From Erysipelotrichaceae bacterium (GTDB taxonomy: Bacteria > Bacillota_I > Bacilli_A > Erysipelotrichales > Erysipelotrichaceae): a stretch of DNA of 64,000 nucleotides. A model generated the notes under the pieces. It saw only the letters and a list, made by a program, of their open reading frames with translations, was not told the DNA's origin and ran no database searches. Below are positions 40,204-48,998 of the stretch, piece after piece. A program made the translations under genes and the position numbers. Numbering within the stretch: position 1 is the first letter of the stretch; each line of letters opens with the position of its first letter. The DNA lies in contig JAFRLM010000015.1 in the NCBI GenBank assembly GCA_017431225.1, forward strand, positions 1-64,000, in the 5' to 3' direction.

Positions 40204-40213
40204 CATAATAGAT

Positions 40214-40948
40214 ATGAAAAAGTTCTTTTTCCTATTAGCTGTTTTGCTGCTTTGCAGCTGCAGCGCAACGATACAGGATACGGATACTTTGCTGGACAGC
40301 TTCGAAAACGGTTATGTTTTCCGCCGCCCGAATGTCACCAGCAAGTATTTTTCATATTACCTTCCGTCGGATATGCACCGTTTCCAGAGTGAGGAGACCG
40401 GCGTCGTGATCGAGTATAACGACAGCTCGATCCTGATGAGTCTGAATATCGCCGGTCTATTGCACCGCAATATCTCCGATATGCCGCTTTCGCTCGAATC
40501 CGGATTCTACCCGGAGAAGAACCTCATGTATAACCGGGAGGGAAGTTTCGTCAACTACAACGGCGGTCACGAGCCGTATCTGTGCTCGATCTACCGTTTC
40601 GAGGACCGCAGCCTGATCATCCTGCGCACGCAGGGTTTCAAGATCTACAGTTTCACGAACGAGCAGGAGCAGAACGATGTGCTGCGTCACATGCTGTTGC
40701 TGGGAAAGAACGCGACCTTCGAATATGAACGAATCCGCGGAGATTTCAGCGATACGATCGATATCGATTACCAGAAAAAGCAGGTGGATCTGTTCGACAT
40801 CATTATTCCGAAGAACGGACACCTAAGTGATATGATTATTGATGATTCAGGAACGAAAAAGGAAGAGCCTGTGGAAAGCAGCTCACCACAGGAAGAGGCA
40901 GAAACAGAAGTAGAAGGAGAAGATGTAGGTTATGAAGAAGTGGATTGA
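40214..40948 (+). CDS. Lipoprotein of unknown function
   Basis: A 244-residue protein with a lipoprotein signal ending LCSC (lipidated C16), a folded middle region rich in aromatic residues (SKYFSYYLPSDMHRF and later SFVNYNGGHEPYLCSIYRF) and an acidic C-terminal tail of Glu, Ser and Pro. I do not recognise the family. The start is 10 bases from an extended -10 box without a Shine-Dalgarno sequence. It overlaps the next gene by 17 bases and heads a likely operon ending in murC, which suggests an envelope role (inference). Confidence 0.7.
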   Translation: MKKFFFLLAVLLLCSCSATIQDTDTLLDSFENGYVFRRPNVTSKYFSYYLPSDMHRFQSEETGVVIEYNDSSILMSLNIAGLLHRNISDMPLSLESGFYPEKNLMYNREGSFVNYNGGHEPYLCSIYRFEDRSLIILRTQGFKIYSFTNEQEQNDVLRHMLLLGKNATFEYERIRGDFSDTIDIDYQKKQVDLFDIIIPKNGHLSDMIIDDSGTKKEEPVESSSPQEEAETEVEGEDVGYEEVD

Positions 40949-41909
40949 TTATCTGTTTGAACCGGAACCGGTAAAGACCGACAAACCCGAACAGAAGCCG
41001 GAAGAACCAAAACCGGCGGCCGCTCCGGAGAAGAAACCGGAAGTCAAGGCTGAGCAGCCTGAACCAAAACCGGAAGAGACGAAGACGGAGCAGGCGCAGA
41101 CCACCCGCAAGCATTCCGGCTCCTTTATCAATCTGGAAGAACTCCAGGTCAAAAAGAATGATAAGCAGGAGGAGAAGCCCAGGATCGAGGCGGATCCCAA
41201 ACCATACGAAAGCCATCCGACGATCAGTCCGATCTTCGGTTATCTGGATGGCGAAAAGCCGAAAGACTTTGTCCTTCACACACCGCAGATCAAGACCGAT
41301 ACCGGTTCGCTTTTAGGCACGATCTATTCTCCGTACTACGGTGTCATGAAACAGGATTACCGCAGCAACGGAAAACACAGCGCCGCTCCGAAGGAAGAGA
41401 TCCCGGAGCCGGAACGGCATATCGAAGAGCCGGTACGCGCGGAAGAACGCCCGGTCCCGGCTGTCACTGAAAGAGTCGTCCCGGAAACTGTCTGGGAGAC
41501 GATCCCGCTGAGCCCGATGCACCTCAATGGCTATGAGGCACCGGAAGAAGAGGAACCCGTTGTCGAAGAAGCTCCGGTCACTGCTGAACCGGAACATAAG
41601 GATACCCGCGAAGAGATCGAACAGATCTCCATTTCCGAGGAACCGCTCTCCATGGAGAAGATCGAAGAGCTTGAACCGGATGATCTCGACAGAACCTTTG
41701 ATCATCTGGAGCTCGAACTCGGCGACCTTGGCGATGACCTTTTCTCCGATCTGCTGGATAAACCGGAAGAGAAGAAGGAAGGCGAGGTAAAAGAGGATTT
41801 CGTAAATCATCCGATCGAGGAGATCCTGGACAACCGTCCGCAGGAAAAAGAGGAAGAGATCAGCCTGTTTGATGAACTGTTCAAACTGGACAAGGAGAAA
41901 AAAGCATGA
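40932..41909 (+). CDS. Proline/glutamate-rich, largely disordered protein upstream of murC
   Basis: A 325-residue acidic protein with no signal peptide, dominated by Pro, Glu and Lys. It begins MKKWIDYLFEPEP. Three short conserved-looking islands share the pattern T-I-x-S-P-x-G: TISPIFGYL (97-105), TIYSPYYGV (130-138) and TIPLSPMHLNGYE (190-202). The C-terminal third has charged helices (LDDLFSDLL-like: ELELGDLGDDLFSDLLD). Such linear motifs in a disordered chain suggest a cytoplasmic scaffold. AAGGAG lies upstream, and its stop overlaps the murC start as ATGA. I do not recognise the family. Confidence 0.7.
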   Translation: MKKWIDYLFEPEPVKTDKPEQKPEEPKPAAAPEKKPEVKAEQPEPKPEETKTEQAQTTRKHSGSFINLEELQVKKNDKQEEKPRIEADPKPYESHPTISPIFGYLDGEKPKDFVLHTPQIKTDTGSLLGTIYSPYYGVMKQDYRSNGKHSAAPKEEIPEPERHIEEPVRAEERPVPAVTERVVPETVWETIPLSPMHLNGYEAPEEEEPVVEEAPVTAEPEHKDTREEIEQISISEEPLSMEKIEELEPDDLDRTFDHLELELGDLGDDLFSDLLDKPEEKKEGEVKEDFVNHPIEEILDNRPQEKEEEISLFDELFKLDKEKKA

Positions 41910-43210
41910 TCTTCTTCATCGGCATCAAAGGAACCGGTATGGCGGCTTTAGCCGCGATGCTGCATGATATCGGCGAGGAAGTCGCCGGCAGTGACCTGAG
42001 TGAACACTTCTTTACCGAAGAGGAACTGATCGCGCGCAATATCCCGATCGTTGATTTCGATCCGGCAAATATCCGCGACAACATGACCGTGATCATCGGC
42101 AACGCTTTCCTGGAGGATTTCCCGGAAGTCATCGCTGCCCGCTCCAATCCGACCTGCAAATGCTACCGTTACCACGAGTATCTCGGTCTTCTGATGGAGA
42201 ATTACACCAGTATCGCGATCAGCGGTTCCCACGGCAAGACCACGACGACCACGATGGCCAAGGAAGTCGTTTCCCGTTTTCTGCCGACCGGCTATCTGAT
42301 CGGCGATGGGGAAGGCTGCCTTTCCAAGGACAGCAAGTATCTGTGTGTTGAGGCGGATGAATTCCGTCATCACTTTCTGAAGTATTATCCCAACTATGCC
42401 CTGATCACCAATATCGAGATCGACCATGTCGACTATTTCAAGGATGAGGAAGATTACTTCAACGCCTATCAGGAATACGTCAAACAGGTCAAGGACATTG
42501 TCTTCTATAACGGTGATGATCCGTGGTGCCGGAAACTGCAGATCCCCTGTGAGAATTACTCCTTCGGTTTTGCACCGGAGAACGATTTCCATCCGGTCGA
42601 TCTGAAAGATGAGATCGAATCCGCGTCTTTCGCGTTCTATTTCCGCGATAAGAAGATCGCTGATTATACATTGCCTTTCTCTGAGAAACATCTTCTTTAT
42701 GATGCAATGGCTGTGCTTTCGCTGTCCTACATGCTGGCGTTTGACCCGCTCGTCGTTGAGCAGGCTTTCAGTGCCTACAGCAGCCCGAAGCGCCGTTTCA
42801 AAGTCGAGAAGGTCGGCAATACCGTATTCATCGATGACTACGCACATCATCCGACTGAGGTAAAGGTCACTCTGGAGACTGCCAGACACCGTTACCCGGA
42901 CAAGGAGATCGTTGCTGTCTTTAAACCGCACCGCGCCAGCCGGGTACTCTATTTTGCCCAGGATTTCCGCGATGCCCTGAACCTGGCCGACAAGGTCTAT
43001 CTGCTCGATTTCACCAGTATCGATGACAAGCAGGATGGTACCGATATCGACATCCATTACCTGGCGAACGGCTTTGAAAAAGCAGTCGTTCTCAGCGAGG
43101 ATGAGAAGGGTGTGAAACAGCTCGCATCCCACAAAGATGCCTGCTTCGTGTTCATGTCCAGTAAGGATATTTACCATCTGGCGCAGAAAGTTAAGGATTT
43201 ATTGAAATAA
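41906..43210 (+). CDS. murC: UDP-N-acetylmuramate-L-alanine ligase
   Basis: A 434-residue Mur ligase that attaches L-Ala to UDP-MurNAc. MurC-specific N-terminal FIGIKGTGMAALA, ATP loop SGSHGKTTTTT, EADEFRHHFL, TNIEIDHVDYF and the C-terminal DDYAHHPTEV and KPHRASR motifs are present. It is coupled to the proline-rich protein (ATGA). ytxG, ytxH and ccpA follow downstream as in Bacillus, though from a new promoter. Confidence 0.95.
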   Translation: MIFFIGIKGTGMAALAAMLHDIGEEVAGSDLSEHFFTEEELIARNIPIVDFDPANIRDNMTVIIGNAFLEDFPEVIAARSNPTCKCYRYHEYLGLLMENYTSIAISGSHGKTTTTTMAKEVVSRFLPTGYLIGDGEGCLSKDSKYLCVEADEFRHHFLKYYPNYALITNIEIDHVDYFKDEEDYFNAYQEYVKQVKDIVFYNGDDPWCRKLQIPCENYSFGFAPENDFHPVDLKDEIESASFAFYFRDKKIADYTLPFSEKHLLYDAMAVLSLSYMLAFDPLVVEQAFSAYSSPKRRFKVEKVGNTVFIDDYAHHPTEVKVTLETARHRYPDKEIVAVFKPHRASRVLYFAQDFRDALNLADKVYLLDFTSIDDKQDGTDIDIHYLANGFEKAVVLSEDEKGVKQLASHKDACFVFMSSKDIYHLAQKVKDLLK

Positions 43211-43233
43211 TATAGCAAATGTAACCCTTTACA

Positions 43234-43262
43234 TTGAAAATTATTTTCATTTCATCTAAAAT
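43234..43262 (+). promoter_or_regulatory. Promoter of the ytxG-ytxH-ccpA operon with internal palindrome
   Basis: -35 TTGAAA (43234-43239), 17-base spacer, -10 TAAAAT (43257-43262). TGAAAATTATTTTCA (43235-43249) is a perfect 15-bp palindrome overlapping the -35; it resembles a cre site in its outer bases but lacks the central CG. Confidence 0.65.
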
Positions 43263-43286
43263 ATAGACAAGAAAGAGAGGTCAAAT

Positions 43287-43709
43287 ATGGACGCATTTTT
43301 AATCGCGAGCGGTGATTTGGCCAGTTTATTATTGCCTATCGCTGGTTTAGTGGCATTGATCTGCCTGATCGTTTTTCTCATCCGTTTAACGAAGCTTTTG
43401 AAACAGATCGGAGATACTCTGGGGAAGACTCATACCACTATCGACCTGGTCGATCAGAGCATCACCAAATTACAGTCACCTTTAGATACAGTTGTTAAAG
43501 TTTCCGGCGGTGTAGACAGGACCTATGATGCCGGAGTAAAAGCCATGGGCGATATGAAGGATTATGTCGCCAAAAACAAGGATGCCATCAAAGTCAAGGC
43601 GGATGAGATGATCGGCAAAGCCGATGCCATGATCGAGAAGGTCAAGAATACCGCCAAGAAGGAACCGGTCGTCAAGGAACCCGGTCCGGAAGACATCATC
43701 GGAGAGTGA
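43287..43709 (+). CDS. DUF948-type membrane protein, YtxG-like
   Basis: A 140-residue protein with one N-terminal membrane helix (about 13-34) followed by a long amphipathic helical region, matching DUF948/YtxG proteins. In B. subtilis ytxG lies after murC and is part of the general stress regulon; the function is unknown. GAGAGG lies upstream of the ATG. It is followed 2 bases later by the YtxH-like gene. Confidence 0.75.
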   Translation: MDAFLIASGDLASLLLPIAGLVALICLIVFLIRLTKLLKQIGDTLGKTHTTIDLVDQSITKLQSPLDTVVKVSGGVDRTYDAGVKAMGDMKDYVAKNKDAIKVKADEMIGKADAMIEKVKNTAKKEPVVKEPGPEDIIGE

Positions 43710-43711
43710 CC

Positions 43712-44434
43712 ATGACAGAAGAAGAAAAGAAAGCACTGGAACAGGAAGTCGAAGAGACGATCAGTGAAATGAAGGATCGCGCTGCCGGACTTATGAAGAC
43801 GGCGGAAGAGATCACGGATCTTGAAGTCGGCGCCAAAGCGCGCGAACTCGCCGAAAAAGTCAGCGAAAGCTTTGCGAAGACTTCTGTCAAACTGACCGAC
43901 AGTCTGCAGACAGCAGCCGATTCGGATCAGGTGAAGAAGACGATCGAATATGTCCGCTCCAAGACAGATGAGATCAGCGGCTACGCATCGGAAAAACTGG
44001 AAGAGCTGAAGAAGAGCGATATCGTTCTTGTCAATCACACATACGAGCCGAAGAACGGAACAGTCAAAGAGACTGCTCTGAAGGTCGGCGAAAAGATCAA
44101 CGAGAGCCTTGACCAGCTTAAAAACTCGGAAGCTTACAAACGTGTTAACGAGGGCTTCGATCAGCTTAGAAATTCGAATGCATATAAACGTGTCAACGAA
44201 GGTTTCGATAACCTGAAGAAGACCGATTCCTATAAACGGGTCGCGGATAAGGTGACGGATGTTACCGGTTCTGCCCGTGAGGCGTTCGTGGAATTCGCGG
44301 AAAAGAACGATCTGGACACAAAGATCGACCGCGTTAAGGACACGACCATTGAATTAGCCGAAAAAGGCGTCAGCGCCCTGAAACGCTGGCTGAGACCGGA
44401 ACTGTACGGCAAGAATAAAGAGGAAAAGAAATGA
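43712..44434 (+). CDS. YtxH-like helical protein with 16-residue tandem repeats
   Basis: A 240-residue highly charged, almost wholly helical protein with no signal peptide or membrane helix. By position between ytxG and ccpA it corresponds to YtxH, but it is longer. A 16-residue unit (consensus QLKNSxAYKRVNEGFD) occurs three times at about residues 135-182. ATG 43712 has GGAG 7 bases upstream and is preferred over the GTG at 43706. The stop overlaps the ccpA start. Likely cytoplasmic or membrane-associated; the role is unknown. Confidence 0.65.
   Translation: MTEEEKKALEQEVEETISEMKDRAAGLMKTAEEITDLEVGAKARELAEKVSESFAKTSVKLTDSLQTAADSDQVKKTIEYVRSKTDEISGYASEKLEELKKSDIVLVNHTYEPKNGTVKETALKVGEKINESLDQLKNSEAYKRVNEGFDQLRNSNAYKRVNEGFDNLKKTDSYKRVADKVTDVTGSAREAFVEFAEKNDLDTKIDRVKDTTIELAEKGVSALKRWLRPELYGKNKEEKK
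44114..44257 (+). repeat. Three tandem 48-bp units inside the YtxH-like gene
   Basis: Units 44114-44161, 44162-44209 and 44210-44257 encode QLKNSEAYKRVNEGFD, QLRNSNAYKRVNEGFD and NLKKTDSYKRVADKVT. The first two differ mostly at synonymous sites, so the protein repeat is under selection or the duplication is old. Confidence 0.8.
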
Positions 44435-45426
44435 AGAGAGTGACCATCTATGACGTTGCCAAAGAAGCGGGCGTTTCCCTGGCAACGGTATCACGGGTGA
44501 TCAATGATTCCACGGTTGTTAAGTCGGCCACGAAACAGAAGGTAGAAGACGCGATCATGCGCCTCGGTTATAAACCGAACGCGATCGCTCAGGGACTGGC
44601 TCTGCAGAAAACGACCATGATCGGTTTGATCGTGCCGGATACGAGCTTCAGCTATACAGGACAGATCATCAACGGTTTGCTTGATGTCTCCAAGATCTAC
44701 AATTACAGCGTCGTACTGCACACGATCACGGAAGGGATCTCGGATGTCGATAAGATCATCGATGTCATCATCAAGTCCCGTGTCGACGGCGTGATCATTT
44801 GTTCCGATAAGATCCGCAGCGAAGAGATCAATCTTTTAAGCGACTACAACATCCCGATCGTTGTCATCGGAAACAAGATCTCCGCTTCCCGCATCTGTTC
44901 TGTTTACGTGGATTTTGAAAACGCGATCTATGAACTGACGAACAGTTATCTGAAGAAGGGCAAAAAGGATATCGTTATCCTGGAAGACCGCAAGAACCGT
45001 TCGACATCCAAACAGCTTGTCAGCGGCGCGGAAAAAGCTTTTGCCGAGAACGGCCTGACCTTTAACGGTTTTGTGCCGATCCCGAAGGAAGAGCGCTCCA
45101 GTTACCGTTTCCTGTCACACTATTTCAAAGATCATAAACATGAACTCGTGATCGTGAACCGTGACTCTCAGGCATTCGCCGCACTGAATGCCGCCAGAGA
45201 AAACGGTATCTCTGTTCCGGAAGAAATGGAACTTGTCTGTGTGATCGATACCAAGTATAATTCTATGGTAAGGCCGATGATCTCGGCTTATACCATCCCG
45301 TCCTACGATCTCGGTGCCGTCGGCATGCGTCTGATGACCAAGATGCTGGAGAACGGGAGCGTCGAGGACAAGGAGAAGTGCCTGACATATCTCTTTGTCG
45401 AAAGACAGACAACATTAAAGGACTGA
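44431..45426 (+). CDS. ccpA: LacI-family regulator, CcpA-type
   Basis: A 331-residue LacI/GalR regulator. The N-terminal helix-turn-helix (TIYDVAKEAGVSLATVSRV, 4-22) and hinge KPNAIAQGLA are followed by a periplasmic-binding-protein-like sensor ending VRPMISAYTIPSYDLGAVGM, close to B. subtilis CcpA, which senses HPr-Ser-P and controls carbon catabolite repression. Position (murC-ytxG-ytxH-ccpA, then tyrS) supports orthology. It overlaps the YtxH-like gene as ATGA. Confidence 0.82.
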   Translation: MKRVTIYDVAKEAGVSLATVSRVINDSTVVKSATKQKVEDAIMRLGYKPNAIAQGLALQKTTMIGLIVPDTSFSYTGQIINGLLDVSKIYNYSVVLHTITEGISDVDKIIDVIIKSRVDGVIICSDKIRSEEINLLSDYNIPIVVIGNKISASRICSVYVDFENAIYELTNSYLKKGKKDIVILEDRKNRSTSKQLVSGAEKAFAENGLTFNGFVPIPKEERSSYRFLSHYFKDHKHELVIVNRDSQAFAALNAARENGISVPEEMELVCVIDTKYNSMVRPMISAYTIPSYDLGAVGMRLMTKMLENGSVEDKEKCLTYLFVERQTTLKD

Positions 45427-45609
45427 GAAAAGAAAGAGTAGCTTCGTAACGATGCACAGAGAGCTCCCGGTCGCTGAAAGGGAGTCATCTGAAGAGGTGA
45501 ATACAGCTTTGAGTCTCTTATCAGAAAAGGTAAGACGTTCCCCGCGTTAAGGGATAAGTAAGAAATAAAGGTGGGACCTCGCGAAAGCGACCTTGGTTCT
45601 GCCTTTTTT
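45427..45609 (+). promoter_or_regulatory. T-box riboswitch (tRNA-Tyr) controlling tyrS
   Basis: The leader fills the ccpA-tyrS gap. T-box core GGTGGGACC (45570-45578) forms the 5' arm of a stem with GGTTCTGCCTT (45595-45605) using G-U pairs, enclosing a TCGC-GAAA-GCGA hairpin and followed by TTTT. TAC at 45502-45504 (GAATACAGC) is the likely tyrosine specifier. No clear promoter was found, so it may also be read from ccpA. Confidence 0.88.
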
Positions 45610-45625
45610 ATGGAGGAATTGAAGT

Positions 45626-46852
45626 ATGGGTATCTATGAAGAACTGGAATGGCGCGGACTGATCAAAGACGTTTCCTCGCCGGATCTGCGTGAAAAACTG
45701 AATGCCGGAGGCATGAAATTCTATATCGGAACCGACCCGACAGGCGACAGCCTGCATATCGGTCATTTTTCCTCGTTCCTGATCAGCCGCCGTCTGAAGG
45801 CTGCCGGACATCATCCGATCCTGCTCGTTGGCGGTGGTACCGGTCTCATCGGCGATCCGAAACCGGACGCGGAAAGACCGATGATCACTTATGAGGAAGT
45901 TGCGCACAACGTTGAATGCCTGCGCAATCAGGCGGAAAGCATCTTCGGTTTTGAAGTCGTCAACAACTATGAATGGCTGAAAGACATCAAGACGATCGAC
46001 TTCCTGCGTGACTATGGTAAATTCTTCAACATCAACTACATGCTGGATAAGGATATCGTCAAGCGCAGACTGGACGAAGGCATCACCTATACGGAATTCT
46101 CCTACATGCTGCTGCAGGCTTTGGACTTCTACTATCTGCACGAGACCAGAGGCGTCAACATGCAGGTCGCCGGACAGGACCAGTGGGGCAACATCACTGC
46201 CGGTATGGAACTGATCCGCAAGAAGACAGGCGACGAGGCTTACTGCTTCACGATGCCGCTTCTGACCAAGAGCGACGGCACCAAGTTCGGCAAGAGCAAC
46301 GGCAAAGCCATTTGGCTCGATCCGAATAAGACATCCGATTATGAGATGTACCAGTTCTTCCTGAACTCCGAAGACGACAAGGTCATCGACTATCTGAAGT
46401 TCCTCACTTTCCTCAGCAGGGAAGAGATCGAGGCGCTTGAGCTCTCCAATAAGGAAGAACCGCATCTGCGTAAAGCCCATAAGACTCTGGCGCACGAAGT
46501 CATCACTTTCCTGCGCGGGGAAGAAGCATACCAGAGCGCAGTCAAGATCTCCGAGACGCTGTTCTCCGGCAAGATCCGTGAACTGACTCCGCAGCAGCTG
46601 ACCTCCGCGATCGCCGATATGCCGAGCTTTGAAGTCAGCGAAGATCTGCCGCTGGTCGACGCTCTGATCCAGGTCGGCGCCGCATCCTCCAAAAGAGACG
46701 CGCGTGAGCTGATCAAGGGTTCCTCCATCAGCCTGAACGGTGAAAAAGAGACCAACGTCGAGGCGGTCCTGACGATCGACCGCGCGCTGGCCGGAAATCT
46801 TTTTATCCTGCGCAAGGGCAAGAAGAACTACTTCGTGATGAAGAGGGTATAA
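45626..46852 (+). CDS. tyrS: Tyrosyl-tRNA synthetase
   Basis: A 408-residue class I synthetase for tRNA-Tyr. YIGTDPTGDSLHIGHF carries the HIGH motif, QVAGQDQWGNI the tyrosine-site segment, and KFGKSNG the KMSKS loop; the C-terminal S4 domain (SKRDARELIKGSSISLNGE) binds tRNA. GGAGG lies 9 bases before the ATG. Regulated by the tyrosine T-box upstream. Confidence 0.97.
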   Translation: MGIYEELEWRGLIKDVSSPDLREKLNAGGMKFYIGTDPTGDSLHIGHFSSFLISRRLKAAGHHPILLVGGGTGLIGDPKPDAERPMITYEEVAHNVECLRNQAESIFGFEVVNNYEWLKDIKTIDFLRDYGKFFNINYMLDKDIVKRRLDEGITYTEFSYMLLQALDFYYLHETRGVNMQVAGQDQWGNITAGMELIRKKTGDEAYCFTMPLLTKSDGTKFGKSNGKAIWLDPNKTSDYEMYQFFLNSEDDKVIDYLKFLTFLSREEIEALELSNKEEPHLRKAHKTLAHEVITFLRGEEAYQSAVKISETLFSGKIRELTPQQLTSAIADMPSFEVSEDLPLVDALIQVGAASSKRDARELIKGSSISLNGEKETNVEAVLTIDRALAGNLFILRKGKKNYFVMKRV

Positions 46853-46864
46853 ATCCCGGGTTTT

Positions 46865-46873
46865 TGGTATAAT
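46865..46873 (+). promoter_or_regulatory. Extended -10 of the lipoprotein-murJ operon, leaderless type
   Basis: TGG-TATAAT (46865-46873) with 6 bases (ACTTTT) before the ATG at 46880. Confidence 0.55.
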
Positions 46874-46879
46874 ACTTTT

Positions 46880-47380
46880 ATGAAACGCCTCATACTCGTG
46901 TTTTTTGTGTTGCTGTTCTGCTTCGGATGCGCGAAGAAACAGGAAGTCCTTCAGGATCCGACAGAGCGCTACTATGCAATGGTCGACTTAGCCAGCACAT
47001 ATGAAGTCTCCGAAACGAAACCGGAGTATTATGATTTGAGCGGCGAAGTCAGCAAGATCGATGACGGTTACCGTTATTATGTTTTCATCGACAACCCGCG
47101 TGTTGCCATGTATGACGTGGAAGCGATCGCGGTCGTCGAGGGCGTCGATCACAAGAAGACCATGGCTGCCAACGTTGGTATCTTTGAAGAAAAAGAATAC
47201 AATATGGTCCCGAACCAGAAAAATATCGATATTGGTTATGTCGGGGGTATCGCGATCAGCGGAACATGCGCGACCGAAAATGTCAGTCTGAGAGTTCTGA
47301 TCCGCTGGGAAAATAACGGCGGCACTGCTTCCTACAGAGAGTGCTACCGTCTGGAAATCGCTTATGACAGCGAACAATAA
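46880..47380 (+). CDS. Lipoprotein of unknown function upstream of murJ
   Basis: A 166-residue protein with a lipoprotein signal ending CFGC (lipidated C17) and a compact beta-rich domain (DGYRYYVFIDNPRVAMYDVEAIAVVEG). I do not recognise a family. The start is 6 bases from an extended -10 and lacks a Shine-Dalgarno sequence. It overlaps the flippase gene by 17 bases, so it may assist lipid II export or simply be co-expressed (inference). Confidence 0.7.
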   Translation: MKRLILVFFVLLFCFGCAKKQEVLQDPTERYYAMVDLASTYEVSETKPEYYDLSGEVSKIDDGYRYYVFIDNPRVAMYDVEAIAVVEGVDHKKTMAANVGIFEEKEYNMVPNQKNIDIGYVGGIAISGTCATENVSLRVLIRWENNGGTASYRECYRLEIAYDSEQ

Positions 47381-48998
47381 AAAGCAGTCGCTGCTGACCG
47401 GGGCTCTGACCGGTTCCTTTGGTGTTTTCCTTTCCAAGGCACTTGGATTGTTTTATGTCGTGCCGCTGAACTCCTTTGCCGGAGAGCGCAACATGGCATT
47501 CTACAGCATCACCTATACCTATTACGACCTGCTGCTGAAAGTATGCTCCGCAGGTATTCCTTTCGCGATCGCGGCCATGGTCGCGAAATACGTCAGCCGT
47601 GAAGATTATAAGACAGCCGCCCTGGTCAGAAGGCTCGGTACCTCCCTGATCATGGGGCTTTCTTTTGTTGGTGCCTGTGTGTTCTTCCTCGGTTCCCGGC
47701 CGCTGGCGGCCAGAGCTCTGGGTCATGCGGCAACACCGGAAGACATCGCTTCGCTGCTGACGCTTTTCCGGATCCTGCTTCTGGCGATCGTCTTTGTACC
47801 GTTCCTCAGTTCGGTACGCGGCTTTTACCAGGGCTTGAAGCGTCTTGATATCTACGCCGCTTCCCAGGTCCTGGAGCAGTTCATCCGTGTCTTCTGCATC
47901 GTCGCCTTCGGCTTCCTGCTGGTCCGGGTGCTGCACTTTGATTCTGTCTACGCGATCTATATGGCGATCTTCGCCGCCGGACTGGCCGCGATCCTAACAG
48001 TCGTTTATTTCCTACTGGCCGCCAAAAAAGAAGGGGAGAACTTCGACAGACTGGTCGCTGCCCAGAACGGGGAAGCGCTGCCGGCTAAGCGGATCTTCAA
48101 TGAATTGCTTTCGATCGGTCTGCCCTATGTCGCCGTTTCCTTTATCGGCACTGCCGGACCATTGGTCAACGCCAATTTCTTCGTACCGTACGCGACCCGC
48201 GTCGGCATCGATTATGATACCGCCATGAAGGCGCTGGGCATCGTGCAGGTCAACTGCAGTAAGATCGCTTCGATCCCGCAGGTCCTGACGCTCGGCTTCA
48301 GTGCCGGACTGGTCCCGTATCTGACGGAATCGCTGGAACAGCAGAATCAGACGCGTCTCCGTGAGCAATTGGCGGATATCTTCAAGACCGTCATCTATAT
48401 CCTCACGCCGGTCGTTCTGATCATCGCTTTCTTTGCTTCGGCGATCTACGCGATCATGTATGGCGGCAGAAGCCTTGAGCAGGGTGCCCGTTTACTAGCG
48501 TTCTATTCGCTGGTCGCCTTTACCGACACCGTCGCGCCGATCTTCTCTTCGGTGCTGATCACGCTGCGCTTCCGCCGCAACGCGATCATCTTCCTGATCA
48601 TCGCGGCTGTCGTCAAGCTGATCAGCTTCTTTATCTTTGTCTATCTCTTCGGTGAGCTCGGCATGATCTTCTCGACCGCTTTATCGAGCGTCATCGTTAT
48701 CTTCTTAGGACTGGTGCTTCTGAAACGCAACTTCCAGTTCAACATCCGTTCCCTGCTGCAGGTCACACTGCGCTCGGTGATCTCCTCGCTCTGCGCGATC
48801 CTGCCGGTCCTTCTGCTGAACCATTTCCTGCCGCTGAACTACGGCAGCCGTCTGCTGTGTCTTGTTCATTTCGGGATCGAGGGCATCGTGATGGTCCTGA
48901 TCTATGTCGGTGTCTCGGCGCTGCTTAGAGTCCCGCAGGAAGTCTTCCACATGAAGGATCTCTCAATTAAAAAGATCCTCAGACGTTTCCGTCACTAG
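47364..48998 (+). CDS. murJ: Lipid II flippase, MurJ/YtgP-type MOP-family transporter
   Basis: A 544-residue membrane protein with about 14 helices of the MVF/SpoVB branch of the MOP superfamily; SLLTGALTGSFGVFLSKALGLFYV is the typical first helix. YtgP-type proteins flip the peptidoglycan precursor lipid II across the membrane. SpoVB-type polysaccharide exporters share the fold, so the exact cargo is inferred. Its ATG lies inside the lipoprotein gene without a strong ribosome binding site. The stop TAG overlaps that of convergent ispH as CTAG, and its terminator lies within ispH. Confidence 0.85.
   Translation: MTANNKKQSLLTGALTGSFGVFLSKALGLFYVVPLNSFAGERNMAFYSITYTYYDLLLKVCSAGIPFAIAAMVAKYVSREDYKTAALVRRLGTSLIMGLSFVGACVFFLGSRPLAARALGHAATPEDIASLLTLFRILLLAIVFVPFLSSVRGFYQGLKRLDIYAASQVLEQFIRVFCIVAFGFLLVRVLHFDSVYAIYMAIFAAGLAAILTVVYFLLAAKKEGENFDRLVAAQNGEALPAKRIFNELLSIGLPYVAVSFIGTAGPLVNANFFVPYATRVGIDYDTAMKALGIVQVNCSKIASIPQVLTLGFSAGLVPYLTESLEQQNQTRLREQLADIFKTVIYILTPVVLIIAFFASAIYAIMYGGRSLEQGARLLAFYSLVAFTDTVAPIFSSVLITLRFRRNAIIFLIIAAVVKLISFFIFVYLFGELGMIFSTALSSVIVIFLGLVLLKRNFQFNIRSLLQVTLRSVISSLCAILPVLLLNHFLPLNYGSRLLCLVHFGIEGIVMVLIYVGVSALLRVPQEVFHMKDLSIKKILRRFRH

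Noticed and set aside
41948-43177. 409-residue open frame opposite murC
   Set aside because: Same reason: all MurC motifs are on the plus strand, and the antisense frame shows no protein family features.
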